Shown: positions 1 to 11,297 of the stretch, in pieces
Position numbering within the stretch: the stretch's first letter is position 1
Layout: the number at the start of each line of letters is the position of its first letter
Assembly: GCA_963921825.1 (NCBI GenBank)
Contig: OY997594.1
Coordinates: 56,529,675 to 56,593,674, forward strand
Length of the DNA stretch: 64,000 bases
Direction: 5' to 3'
Source: Erodium maritimum
Lineage: Eukaryota > Streptophyta > Magnoliopsida > Geraniales > Geraniaceae
Program-made: the position numbers and the translations under genes
Notes under the pieces: generated by a model
What the model saw: only the letters and a program-made list of their open reading frames with translations
What the model was told of the DNA's origin: nothing
Database searches by the model: none

Positions 1-835
1 CTTTCTTCCAGTGACCAGGCTGTTGACAGTAGAAGCAGACATTCTCGACATCCTTCCCCTTCCTTGAGGACTCCCCGGTCCTAGGAGGGTTAGGACGCTT
101 CGGATGCCTCATCTTTCCTGCCAAGTGCATAGGGGCCTTGCCCTTACCACTAACAGTTCCCTTATTCTTGAAACTGTTTCCCTGTCTGACCATCAGAACA
201 TCCTTGGATCCCTGATCCTTGACGTTCTTTTCAGCAGTTACCAACATTCCATGCAACTCTGAAATGGTCTTGTCCATATCGTGCATATGATAGTTCATGA
301 CGAACGTAGCATATGAACGAGGAAGGGAACGCAGAACCACATCCGCTGCCATCTCGTTCTCTATCTTAAGACCCAGTCGATTAAGATGTTCGAGATGCCC
401 CTTCATCTTTAGGACATGAGGACCCACGGAGACTCCTGCTGACATTTTGCAGGAGAGAAGTTCATTAAGGACATTGTATCTCACGATACGTGCCCTTTCC
501 TTGAACATACCCTTTATGATCCCCATCATAGTATAGGGGTCATCAGAGTACTCCATAAACTGGTCTTGGAGATCAGACTCCATGCAGCCCAGCATAATAC
601 ATGCCACATCTATAGAATCGCTAAGGTGCTTTTGGTATGCATCCTTAACGGCCCTAATGGCATTATTAGCTGGCTCCTCAGGGATAGCCTGGTCTAGGAC
701 ATATTCTTTGCGCTCGAATTTGAGGACTATCCTCAAGTTTCTGTCCCAGTCCAAGTAGTTTGTCCCACTTAGCTTGATCCTATCAAGAATGGTTTTTAGT
801 GACAAACTACTATTGTTCGCTGAAGTACTTGCCAT
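1..835 (-). CDS. gag: Ty1/copia Gag, partial at the window edge
   Basis: Gag is the nucleocapsid-type protein of copia elements; it packages element RNA into cytoplasmic particles. The frame begins at an ATG at 835-833 and stays open to base 1, about 278 codons. The N-terminal half has the usual copia Gag (UBN2-type) layout with motifs such as LSGTNYLDWDRNLRIVLK near residue 22, followed by a helical body with VGPHVLKMKGHLEHLNRLGL near residue 140. The C-terminal part is rich in Lys and Gly and reaches a CCHC zinc knuckle, CFYCQQPGHWK, right at the edge. The start is the first ATG after a leader that has no long frame. Family assignment is from motif recall; the copia lineage was not determined. 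Confidence 0.88.
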   Translation of the reverse strand, partial: MASTSANNSSLSLKTILDRIKLSGTNYLDWDRNLRIVLKFERKEYVLDQAIPEEPANNAIRAVKDAYQKHLSDSIDVACIMLGCMESDLQDQFMEYSDDPYTMMGIIKGMFKERARIVRYNVLNELLSCKMSAGVSVGPHVLKMKGHLEHLNRLGLKIENEMAADVVLRSLPRSYATFVMNYHMHDMDKTISELHGMLVTAEKNVKDQGSKDVLMVRQGNSFKNKGTVSGKGKAPMHLAGKMRHPKRPNPPRTGESSRKGKDVENVCFYCQQPGHWKK

Positions 836-2369
836 TTGATCTACACGACAAACAAAATATAATCAGTAAACTGAATAAATTTTATGAAGATCAAGTTCAA
901 ACACCAACCAATTGATTCTAAACCTTTAGAACCTAAAACCAAGATCCTTGATTCACCCGATTAAGCTGAACTAATGCTCACTACTTAATCGAGCTATGTA
1001 GGTAGGACTCCATCCAATCACATCCAATGTGACTCTTGGCTAGGGTATGTACTCATGTACACGGCTTACCCTATCTAATACCCTAGCTCAACCTCAGGCT
1101 GAGAATCGTAGTCGGGTCCACCAATTTTCAACTATGGCCCGTCACTATGTGGGTGCTCCGCTAATGCGCACGACACCTACACATGTCGTCCAAACCTACT
1201 ACCCCGCTTTCCCATGGATGCTCCGCTAATGCGCACGACACCCATAGGACGGGGAGGTAGTAAGGTGTTGATAATTGGGAGGTATCGGACATGACCCGTT
1301 TTTACTTGTCCGGTTGTGTTTTAAACTTTTGGCACATCCTAGATGCGATGAGCACATCAACTACATTCCAAATGTAATGATGCCTCCAATTACATCCAAT
1401 GTAATTCTTCCTTCGAACCCGTCAACTACATCCAATGTAATGACGATTCTAAGGGCTCACAGACAATGATTAAAACCAATTTTATCTTTGCATGTGAGGT
1501 GATATGCTCGGTAAATTAAGTTAAGCATGCAATTCTAAAACACATAGAAAAGATCATGCAAAAACTAAACCAAGCATAAAGCGTTAAATATGTACATAAT
1601 AGCCCACTAAACTAACTCCCACTAGCTTCTTGAGCTCCACCGACTCCAAGCCGATGTCAAAACCCGAGAAGCCACCAAATGACCTTTTCGCCCTTTCTTC
1701 GTCTTGAGTAAAATATTACAATTTAATACACGACTCGCAGGTCGGGAATTAATAAATATTACAAATAAGTGGTACGACGACCACACCTCGAAAAAATAAT
1801 TACACGCTAACTCTAACGGCTCGCAGGCCGTGAAAAGCGATAAATAATTAAATCAAACTCGGGGCTATTATGTACACCATGCCAACATCACATCACACAT
1901 CGTGTTATCAAACAAGCATGTTATCAAACATCATGTGATTTTCCGGTTTTAATTAATTGCCAAGTTTCGAAAATTTTTGATACTCGGTTTATCGAAACCG
2001 TTCAAAATTGAAACTTTTGAACATTTGATTTTTGAGTTCATCAAGACGGTTCCAAACTCGTCATGACTAACAAAACGGTTTAGCTCGGCATATTGACCAT
2101 CCAATGGTCATGCTTGGCCTAGCTCCGTCCAACGGAGCCCCGTTCGGTCCCGGTTTCGGCTCCCCGAGAGTCCCGCTCCCGAGACCCGAAAAATCAAATT
2201 TTTTTCAAAAATTCCAGATTTGATAAACTTTTCAAAAATTCATTTTTCATGCATTAAACCCATAAACAAGAATTTAAAACATGTTATCAAACAATTTAGC
2301 AAATTAACATGCAAAACCGAAACTAGCAAGCAAAACCGAAAGTTCTCTTGTGAATCCCGAAGGTAGCAC
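836..2369 (-). other. Untranslated leader of the copia element
   Basis: This 1.5-kb stretch separates primer site and gag. No long frame or familiar domain is seen. Around 1010-1450 it carries short dispersed repeats resembling CTACATCCAATGTAATG and a twice-repeated block with GGATGCTCCGCTAATGCGC; the short predicted peptides here come from these repeats. Long structured leaders are common in plant copia elements. Confidence 0.6.
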
Positions 2370-2382
2370 GGCTCTGATACCA
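2370..2382 (-). other. Primer binding site, initiator-Met tRNA
   Basis: On the minus strand TGGTATCAGAGCC lies one base after the LTR end. This is the usual plant copia primer site matching the 3' end of the initiator methionine tRNA, and it fixes both the orientation of the element and the inner LTR border. Confidence 0.92.
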
Positions 2383-2383
2383 C

Positions 2384-4059
2384 TGTTGGGTCTCGATGGA
2401 GGGTATGAACACATACTTGCAGCGGAAATAACTCGAGACCATGTCATAGAACACTACCAAATATTAGATACACAAGAGAATAAACAATATGGATGTTTCC
2501 TTACCAACTAGTTCAAGAAAAGGAAGAGAACACCAAAGAAACGATGATCGGCTTGAGTCTCCAAGACGCCTACGTATCCAAATGGAATCAAAGCCACGTA
2601 GTTCTTCTTTAGATGACTCAAGAACACAACAAGAGGGGGGAAAAGTGCCAAACTCGAAATTGTAGTGTGAGAGGGAGAGAAGTTGTGTTTCTATTCTTGT
2701 CTTGTGATTTGTTGTAGGAAAAAGATGACTTAAACCATCAACAACCATCAAGGACAAGTAAGGTGTGAAGCATGGTGTGAAGTAAGACAAGCATGGTGCT
2801 AAGTATGGCAAGACAAGATGGGTTAGGTGGTGAATCACCAACACCTTAATCCTTGTCTTGCTTACTTAGTACTAATTAATCAAGACTTGATTAATTAGTT
2901 CCATGGGCCTTGGTTGCATGGGCCTTTCATGGGCCTCTTGGAACATGGCCCATGGCCATTCCCAACGAGGTCCCGTGACGTGCTCATCGCCTCCAAGCCT
3001 TCCATACCGGAAATGTCCAACATTATCCGACGCGATCAATCCCAAGACTCCAAGCCTTGTCTTGATCCGTAATGTCCTATTCACTTACGGGCACATGACC
3101 CAAAACCCAGTTTTGGTCATGTCCCGAGACAACTCTCTTTTGGCCATTCTCCATAAATGTGTCAATGAGTTTCATCCTTCGGTGTGACCCTTAGGTCTAT
3201 GCATGTCGATAGATCAACGTAAAATCCCATTTTACTTGATCCTATATAAGTGGCAACTAACGAAACTTTAGTATTGCCTGACACTACATAGCGAATCGAA
3301 CCAATCGATTCTAACCTTTCCGTCCTCCCTGTCATTATCCTTTTATCTCCGATATCCTGATTGAGATAAGGCATAGAGCCGTCATCCTTATTATTCTCAA
3401 TCACTGTTCCTTGATATGTGAGATGACTGAATATATGATACCTAGTATCATGTGCATGGCCATGCTATTCTTTCAGTCACTCTCGATCAAGCGGCCGAGA
3501 ACCGATATCTTTCCCATACCTCAGTATGAGGGATAAATCCCTTAGCCGTCTTTCGTGTCACTCATGCAACCCGTCCCCAAGCCAATCCTGGCCGTTATGG
3601 AAGCCCTGTTACGGACAACGTTAGGCTCAGGTCAAACTTAGTTGTTGACTGCATAGTGATCACAAAGACTCCTTGGTCTAAGGATACATGACAAGCTACG
3701 ACACTGAATATGTTAATGACTCAATCTATGGCACATATTCAGGGCGGGTCGTCCAATATCATGTCCCACATGATATCTATGATCAGACTCCGGAATCCCA
3801 TTCCAATGACTAACAGAACGTAAGCCATGAAGAGCCATCTTTCATACTAGTCGCTTCTAGTGAAGCTTTATTGACTAGGGACCCATCGAGTGTGATCCAT
3901 CTCGATCTATGGTTCTATTCGCATGGTGGGCATAGATCAGAAATCACATCGATATATTACTCCAACACATAAGTAATAGAAAGCCGCTTTAATCTTATTG
4001 CTAATGATGATATATACATTTGGACATTTATGATTGAACTACGGGCACTAAGACTAACA
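2384..4059 (-). repeat. Copia LTR (1,676 bp)
   Basis: TGTTAG...CCCAACA on the minus strand, flanked inside by the primer site. A near relative is at 46145-47846 (1,702 bp) and a more diverged one in plus orientation starts at 34409. Both ends agree among copies. The interior has no convincing frame; predicted peptides at 2464-3404 are shadows. Confidence 0.9.
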
Positions 4060-5215
4060 TCCCCGACATCCAACGATCCCGAACTTGACCTCGTGAACTG
4101 GCGGCAACTCTGACAACTCCTCTAGAAAGACCTCCGGGAACTCACACACCACTCGTGGCAACTCCCTACTCTGCACGGTCGCCACCTCCTCTCCCACAGT
4201 CAATGATGAAAGGAGAACTCCGCTCCTACTACCCAATACACACGTGACGGTCGTGTCGCCCGATACCACCGTCACCTGTCGCCGATAGCAGTCAATCGAC
4301 GCTCGGTACCTCGCAAGCCAATCCATCCCCAGGATCACATCAAACGCCGTCATGTTCAACACAAGGAGATCACCAAGAAAAGGGAAATCAGCTACTCTAA
4401 TCTCACAAGCACGGCACACACTACTCAAAACCACATCACTCGTAATCGGGGTGTCAAGACACAAGGGTCGACTTAAAGGCACTACTCTTAGGCCTAACTT
4501 CCCAGCAAGGGTAGAAGAAAACGGAAGAGTGTAACACCTGTGGGTTATGGGCCCACCACGCTTCCGCTGCGCCACTCTGATCGCATCGCCACTCGGTCAC
4601 CTCCCCTGACCAGTCTGACTGCTTATTAGTACTGCTGCGGCCCCTCCGCCGCTCGGGCACTCATCTCCGATGTCCCGCTTACCGGCCGTGTAAACACACT
4701 AGCCCCCGTTCTAACGTGACGGTCCTACCGATGCTATTGATCAAGTCTGCCTCAAACCGTCGGACAAAGCATGTGGCTGGGAGAACCCTATGGTTCTCTG
4801 CCTCCATGGTTCTCGAGTCTCGTACGGTCCCGCAACACTGCTCGGTCGCTGCATAATCTCACGGACCCTCGCGGCCTCTCTGCAACCTCGCTCCACTATC
4901 GTCGTCGTATCTACTAGCTCATACTACACCCGAATCCTCAGGGTGAGGACTCGATCCAAACTCTGGGCTCGGGGCCCTCTCTCGAACCTCCTGCATTCGT
5001 TCGCCTCGACCGCCACCAAAACTGGTGCAAACGGGCCAACGCCGTAGCCCTGGTCTCGTACTTCATCGCTGACACCCAGTCCCGTCGCAGCTCCGGGACC
5101 TGCTGGTATCGCTCCTCCTATCCTCCCAGTGGGAGTACCCTGGGCACCCCTGCCCCAACGACTTACCTCTCCCGCCTCGAGGTGCCACGTCGTAAGTACC
5201 CTCCGCATGGGTACA
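4060..5215 (-). pseudogene. Chromovirus gag-protease remnant
   Basis: About 5215-4600 on the minus strand is Gly/Pro/Arg-rich, with VSDEVRDQGYGV and APVLVAVEANECRRFE, fitting the N-terminal part of a chromovirus Gag. About 4575-4100 is retropepsin-like: LGLRVVPLSRPLCLDTP, then FDVILGMDWLARYRASIDC, then the linker toward reverse transcriptase (VVCEFPEVF). This is much less sequence than a full gag-protease region. The product would have been a capsid precursor and its processing protease; it is a fossil and no longer codes for it. Confidence 0.75.
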
Positions 5216-6043
5216 CGTACACGCTCAGTTCTTAAGTTTGCATAAAGCGACGCGCTTAAGTCACTAGCGTTCACACACGTTTCACAAAGGTCGCACTCGA
5301 ACCAAACAACATGCTTAATCTTAGCATAGTCATAACTAGTTTTACACAACCAGGGAAACCCGCACACTTGTGCGCCCCACAAAGTCAACCACACAGTTCA
5401 ACAATTGCAAAACAAAAGCCACACAGTCCACAGTTCAGGTCACACAACAATTCCACAAGGTCTCAACATCAACTTAATTTCAAAGGTTCTTAACACTTTT
5501 CTCTTTCTAACATAACATTCCATGTCGACATCATGTCATTACAACCCGGTTCAGGCGTCCCTGAATTACGTTGTAACCACTTGACATCCCCCCGTCACGT
5601 TCGACTACATGGGCCCCCGTAGTCGAATTGTGATGGTACAAACACTTCAGTTTTTGCAGAAATTTGGGCATGACCTGTTTGAACACTCTATTAACTATCT
5701 GCTCACGCGGGACATCCAACTCACATCATGCACGAAGCACTTAACACAATCATAGCACACAGCAAGTCATCGCAACTATACACCTCGGGTCTCGGTAATT
5801 ACACTATTACCACCCGACCAAGTCAACAAACCGAAATGAACTAACACAATCATAGATATCAACCATAAGTGGTTCAACCAAAGTACACAGCACCAGATAG
5901 GACATTTTACTAAACCGAGATTCTCTTCATCTGGGTTCTACGCGTAGGACATTTTTCCGATTTGTGTAACCGACCCACACAGAACCCTAACGACTTAACT
6001 CTACCCACCTAATTGACGTACGGTCCGAAGTTTCGAAAAACCA
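5216..6043 (-). other. Chromovirus leader region
   Basis: Lies between primer site and the first recognisable Gag sequence. It has no convincing frame. A block at 5520-5640 (ACAACCCGGTTCAGGCGTCC and following) is matched, with divergence, at 37515-37620 beside the sister-family LTR, so it is a conserved leader module rather than a host gene. Confidence 0.6.
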
Positions 6044-6056
6044 GGCTCTGATACCA
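6044..6056 (-). other. Primer binding site, initiator-Met tRNA
   Basis: TGGTATCAGAGCC on the minus strand, three bases from the LTR end at 6060. The same tRNA is used by the copia element in this window, whereas the Athila-type element at 20455 uses an Asp tRNA. Confidence 0.9.
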
Positions 6057-6702
6057 AATTGTCACGCCCCAAATCCGGTTTTGACCGGACTCGAGACGTG
6101 AACTAAAAATAATGATAAAGAAAACAAATTTAAACGAAATAAACCTCCAATAATAGTTCAAAAATCAAAATTATCAATCCCGATAATAAGAGTCAAATGC
6201 TCAATATCCAGATTAAAGAAGTTTAGTACGAAAAGGAAGTACGTCTCCAAACCATCCAAAACTAGGACTCTCGTTAAGCTTCTAAGCTCCGAGACGTCCT
6301 CTAAATCAGATTCCGCTCAAAACTTGTAGAAAAGTAGAGGAGGGGGTGAGCTTTCGCTCAGTAGGAAAAAAGTAGTAAAGGGGATGAGCAAGTCGCTCAA
6401 CCCACGGACACTCGTCTAAATATGGCATACTAGTAAAGCAACGATGACTACCGAAAACAAACGGAAAACACGAATCACAGTCACACTCATAACTAACCTT
6501 ACATAACAATAACATCGTTTGATCATACCTCTTACCCAATCACCACACTTCGCGTGTGAAACCAATTCTGCTCAATAATTAGCAATTTCTCAATGTTCAC
6601 ACCCAAACCATATGTCAAGTGTCATAGAGTAATACACACAGTAAGACAATAGTAATCACACAACGATAAGGAGCACACGTCAATAGGGAGCACACAACTA
6701 TA

Positions 6703-7135
6703 ACACATTTTACCGACACCTAGTCGGAAAGCAGGCGCACCTCATCACGGAACCTGAGCACATTTTACCGACACCTAGTCGGAAGGCAGGCGCACCTTAT
6801 CACAGAACCTGAGCACATTTTACCGACACCTAGTCGGAAGGCATGCACACCTTATCACATAAACTGAGCACATTTTACCGACACCTAGTCGGAAGGCAGG
6901 CGCACCTCGTCACAAAACCTGAGCACATTTTACCGACACCTAGTCGGAAGGCAGACGTACCTTATCACATAACCTGAGCACGTTTTACCGACACCTAGTC
7001 GGAAGGCCGGCGCACCTCATCACAGAACCTGAGCACATTTTACCGACACATAGTTGGAAGGCAGGCGCACCTCATCACAAAACCTAAGCACATTTTACCG
7101 ACACCTAGTCAGAAGGCAGGCACACCTCATGACAT
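6703..7135. repeat. 55-bp tandem array inside the LTR, about 8 units
   Basis: Units start near 6703, 6758, 6813, 6868, 6923, 6978, 7033 and 7088. Each holds ACATTTTACCGACACCTAGT, followed by a variable GGCAGGCGCACCTCATCACA half. Units differ by a few bases and no unique spacers separate them. Other LTRs of the family carry arrays with different units in a comparable place. Confidence 0.9.
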
Positions 7136-8074
7136 AGCAATACACTGAACTCAGATATAAATGTATTCAAAATCACAGAGGATCACATAACAGGCATAAG
7201 TAACCACAGCCAACAAAAACAGATCAACACACAGAGTAATATCATTAGCAACCACTTCCACACTAAGTATCCCAGAGCAATACGCCAGATTCCATAGCCC
7301 GACTCCACCATATCGTACCGAACTCGACATCGGCCTAGATATCTTCCCGGAACACACCGCATCGGGGTGCAACTCATATCAAACATACCGAACCAGAATC
7401 CTCCAACGATCGGGTATCTTCCCGTAGCACGAGATACAAATCAGACCACACATACAATACCGGAACACTCACATCGGTCTATCACTCACCCGATCACATC
7501 ACAAGACAATAATTCATACTAACATTTACCACATTCTCATAGCATATCATGATCATTAATTCAACATTGAAACGTACCACAGACTATTCATGACAATCTA
7601 CCAATCACCAACAAACGCAATCAGCACACAATCCTACGGACACGACATGACCCACATACAATTCTACAGCACAACAAGTCCCACACCTACGGGCACGACA
7701 TGGCCCGCAAGTAGTTCCATATTTTAAAAGACTATCCTAGTTATTCACATCCTACATGTGATTCTACAATCATTTCGATTACTTAACCTATATGCAATTC
7801 TAGTAACTTTCCGCATTTAAACCGGTATTCGCTACTTTTCCCTACCTCAACCGCTATCCAACACGAGCAAGCACGAGTCGCCTAGTAGCCTCCTCCGTCG
7901 TGATCGGGAACAACGTCTAAGATCACAAAGTAACACGAGATTTAATAATAACTCAAGAGTGGTCTAAAGAGAAAACTCTTACCTTAACCCTCCAAACGTT
8001 CGGTTATAGATAACCTTTCTAATTACCCGAAAACACCCAAAATGGACTTGGATAGTCTATTTCTGGTCCATCAC

Positions 8075-8235
8075 AGATGGGGTCACGGAGCCATGACGGG
8101 CTCCGTCACGGTTCGGGTCACAGAACCGTGACGTGCACTGTCACGGTTGACGTCACGGAACCGTGACGTGTGCCGTCACGGCCTCCGTCACGGAGCCGTG
8201 TCGTGCTCCGTCACGGATCCGTGACGGGTCTGACA
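8075..8235. repeat. CACGG/CCGTG inverted-motif cluster in LTR
   Basis: Around ten GTCACGG or CCGTGAC words alternate here and several form short palindromes such as CACGGATCCGTGACGG. Equivalent clusters lie at 19475-19615, 27435-27465, 37025-37145, 49660-49795, 53335-53480 and, with altered spacing, 55980-56135 and 61800-62030. They belong to the LTR and do not mark a gene. Confidence 0.85.
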
Positions 8236-9031
8236 GTCGCTTACTTCTTCTTCCTCCAGCTTCTTCTCCACTAATTCAAACCCTCAAAACTCAATTGTTG
8301 ACCTCCAATACCTCCAAAATCAGTCCCAAAACTCCTAAAACCTCAAACCCATAAAACCCAAGCCTAGTTCATGCTTTTTCTATCAAACCCACAACCCAAA
8401 CTTCACCAAAAGTGGGTTTTAATGGGTACTCACCTTAGCAAGTGAAGAGGGGATGAGAATTAAATAGATTTGGAGAAGTTTTGTGGTGGAAATCAAGCAA
8501 AAAGACCTCATTTTCTCCTTTTCTTCTCTTCTTCTTCTTCAATGGAAACTCTAAACCCTCTCTCTCTATGAATTTTCGGCCAAGGAAAGGTGTGAGCAGA
8601 ATTTTCGCTCAAATGTGGCCTTTAATCTAAACTAGAAAAAACCATTTTGCCCCTCTTGCTTCCTTTCTTCTCATTTGGCCCAAAATGAGGGCAATTGGGT
8701 CTTTCTCCACCCTTTTCTTCTCCTCCAAGACTCATGGACATGTGTCCATGTGGGCTCCACCTCTACCCATAATTATTTCAGCCCATTTGAATTTATTCGA
8801 TAAAGCCCTTAATTTGACCCCGTTTGACCCGGATTTGACTTTTTCACAAAAATACTCATTTGAAAGGAAACGACCCAACTAAGCTAACCGTAACGACGAA
8901 TAAGATTTTTGGGTCCCGGAAAGGTCCCGAATGACTCCCGGAGTCATCGGTTGAATTTTCCGACGGAAAGTCATCTTTTCCCAAAAGTCACCGGTTCGAC
9001 CGGTGTTGATCGGGGCGGTTCTTACAAACCT

Positions 9032-10018
9032 ATTTCTCGTTAATCAATGTTTTAATGTTTTAAACTTTATTATGGCAATTTAGTATTTGTAGATGAAGTG
9101 CAACCTTGTAATTGACCGTTGAACGGTAAAGATGGAACATACGACATGAACTAAGTCGTTGTGCACATTTGTTGTCTGGTTTGAGTATCGAAACCACCTT
9201 ACACTGATCATCACTATGTACGATAAGCGTATCGTAATGAAGATATCGATATGGAAGATGGTACAATTTTAATACTTGTTAAAAATATTCTTTCTTTCTT
9301 TTCTTTTTGTTTTTATTTTATTTTCATTGCATGTGTTATTAACTTTTTCTGTTTTTTTTCCAGATTGAACTTAAGCAAATTCTTGAGGGATCATGACTTT
9401 TGTTTTTCCGATAAGCTTGTTTCACCAAGTTCAACCATCGCATGCGAGTGGTTGGTGTTCGCAGTAGTCTCTCATGATAAACAATATGCTCGAGTGCGTG
9501 GTTGTCGAGCAACATGGTTTACATATCCAAGGATTATGTATGGTACCGAAGAAGAAGACCAAGTCCGTCGGGAGAAATGGGTTCCTAATCCTCTCAGTCC
9601 TTTAAACAATTATATACTCAGTAAGAGCTTGAGGATCGTTTCTTCTACGAGGAGGCGACGATGATGGCTCGCTTTCAGCATGAGTTTGACCAGAGAATGG
9701 AAAAACATTGCAAATAAACTTAATAGCATATCGATATGTTTTTTGGTAAAGGAAATATTCTGATATCTAATATCGACCCCGATGTATGACAACTCCATTT
9801 TTTTTGAATAGTTTAATTAATCTTGAGAATATTTAGAATTATTAATTAATGATTATTTTGGATTATTGGAATACTTAAAGTGTGAATAACATGTTTAAAA
9901 TGGAACATGCATGAGATAGCATGCTTTTTTTTTTCTTTCCTATTCTACCTTACTTGGGAGACACAACACGACCTTCTTGAGAGATGCATATGGTGTGTCT
10001 TAGGTGTATATTCTAAGG
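9032..10018. other. Intergenic; one weak open frame at 9251-9664
   Basis: Beyond the LTR the sequence is AT-rich. A plus-strand frame of 137 codons at 9251-9664 starts with a very hydrophobic, Phe-rich stretch (about residues 8-42) encoded by T-rich DNA, then a mixed segment with VSHDKQYARVRGCRATWF. A TTTTTTCCAG acceptor-like site at 9354-9363 could instead begin an exon. I recognise no family and cannot say whether it is an exon, a transposon scrap or chance. Confidence 0.25.
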
Positions 10019-10026
10019 TGACACAA

Positions 10027-11289
10027 CAGAGGCGGATTCAGAAACTTAGTTTATGGTATGCCAGTTATTATGATAAAGTGTAAAATTAAATTAAAGCCGG
10101 TTTATGAAGTCCTAGAGTATGATTGGTCTTCCAAATGAAATAACTTTCTCATACAAACTCCAATTATAACTCGTAAGATATCAAATCGAATGAAATTCAG
10201 ATATCTACAATTTTCATATTTGAATTTCAGTAAGAAAAAAACATTACATGAACTCATACACGTCATGAAAGTCAAATGGTCAACCATATGCAGTCCAGTT
10301 CGCCATGGGCAGAGCGCTCTGGGCAAAACATACAACTAGTCATACTACATGTACATGAGTTATGGAACAAACCGTCAGGGATACACCATTTGTCGGACTT
10401 ATGCATTTGAAGAACCTAAAAACCAAGATTTTTTTTCCTTTTTTTGTATAGAACTTTGTTTAAGTTCAATATTCACATTTTACAACTTTAAATATTATAA
10501 TGAATAATAACATAGGTTAAGTTGAGAACAAAATTTGTTCAAAAATGAAGTATTAAAATACAATACAAACATTAAAAATACACTTGTAAAAATGAATAAA
10601 CAGATTTGCAAAAGACAAGGTTATCCTTCTACAATTGTAAAAATATAAGGAAAACTCTACGATGAGAAATATATGAATACTACATAATCAAATATATTTA
10701 TATTTTATATTATAATATAATATAAACATAAATATTTAATCTAGTTCAAGCGTGATTGTATTCTCTTATCGATAGCAGATCCAAGAATTCTCGATAAAAA
10801 ATGCAACGTCTCTTATTAAAAAAAAAATTAAGTGCTAAGTTGTATATAAATATTTGTATACCTAATACATGTGACTATATTCAAACACTATATTTAAATT
10901 TATTGTAATGTAGAAAACATACTAGACATCATTTCTTTTTAAAAGTGAGACAAAGTTACATTATTTGCCCATGACTATAAATACTTATAGATGTATACTA
11001 CTAAACCGTTATGTTTTACATCTAACTTTTCGGGTACAACCTATAAAAATGTGCGAATAAGATTATTAGAAAGTGTTATAGACATTTGGAGTTTTAAAAG
11101 AGCATTTTGAAGTAAAATGAAGTTTTACGTGCAGCATATTTTCAAATGATCATAACTTCTTCATACGAACTCCGATTTAGGCCCGTAAAATATCAAATCG
11201 AAGATATCTGAAAGCTCTACAGTTTGATGTAATTTTCTCGGGGCAGGGTATGCCGTGGCATACCCTAAACCCTCCTAAATCCGCCTCTG
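10027..11289. mobile_element. Non-autonomous hAT-type transposon (1,263 bp)
   Basis: Both ends carry the inverted repeat CAGAGGCGGATT(C/T)AG, and the element is flanked by an exact 8-bp duplication, TGACACAA, at 10019-10026 and 11290-11297. Terminal CAG and 8-bp duplications are hallmarks of the hAT superfamily. No transposase frame is present, so it would have depended on an autonomous relative. The interior is AT-rich and contains two diverged direct repeats (about 10130-10230 and 11145-11235) built around CATACAAACTCCAATT-like sequence. Confidence 0.85.
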
Positions 11290-11297
11290 TGACACAA

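Larger units (their letters stand above)
1..4059 (-). mobile_element. Ty1/copia LTR element, left part off the window
   Basis: Reading on the minus strand the order is LTR (4059-2384), initiator-Met primer site (2382-2370), a 1.5-kb leader, then gag (835-1), with pol expected beyond the window edge. The LTR starts TGTTAG and ends CCCAACA on that strand. The element lies in a Ty3 chromovirus: protease-like sequence of that host element resumes directly at 4060. Only one flank (TCCCC, 4060-4064) is visible, so the target duplication cannot be confirmed. Two other LTRs of the same broad family occur at 34409 and 46145. What is visible looks fairly intact and probably young relative to its host element. 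Confidence 0.9.
4060..9026 (-). mobile_element. Ty3 chromovirus (Tekay/Del-like), partial copy
   Basis: Minus-strand order: LTR 9026-6060, initiator-Met primer site 6056-6044, leader and gag remnant, then a protease region that meets the copia insertion at 4059. The remainder of pol would lie left of the window, beyond the copia element. The protease motif FDVILGMDWLARY and the LTR ends match the whole-length element at 55755. It is broken, with several breaks in the visible coding part, and older than the copia element inside it. The right flank begins AACCT at 9027; its partner is not in the window. Confidence 0.85.
6060..9026 (-). repeat. Chromovirus LTR (2,967 bp)
   Basis: On the minus strand it starts TGTAAGAACCGCCC and ends GGCGTGACA. 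It shares ends and internal landmarks (GAGCGAAAGCTCACC box near 6350, CACGG/CCGTG cluster near 8080-8230, pyrimidine-rich CTTCTTCCTCCAGC near 8255) with LTRs at 17868, 48756, 52084, 55755 and 60931. It also contains a 55-bp tandem array. Confidence 0.9.

Noticed and set aside
2370-2382. tRNA gene from the tRNA-like match
   Set aside because: Only the 13-base primer site complementary to the tRNA 3' end is present, beside an LTR; the same applies at 6044, 25941 and 37821.
4790-5047. 85-codon plus frame
   Set aside because: Antisense to the chromovirus gag remnant, and without a recognisable product.
6703-7135. Regular repeats resembling a CRISPR array
   Set aside because: Units are contiguous without unique spacers, lie inside a plant LTR, and parallel arrays occur in related LTRs.
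9251-9664. 137-codon frame as a real gene
   Set aside because: No domain recognised, N-terminal part from T-rich DNA; left as an unassigned frame rather than a gene.
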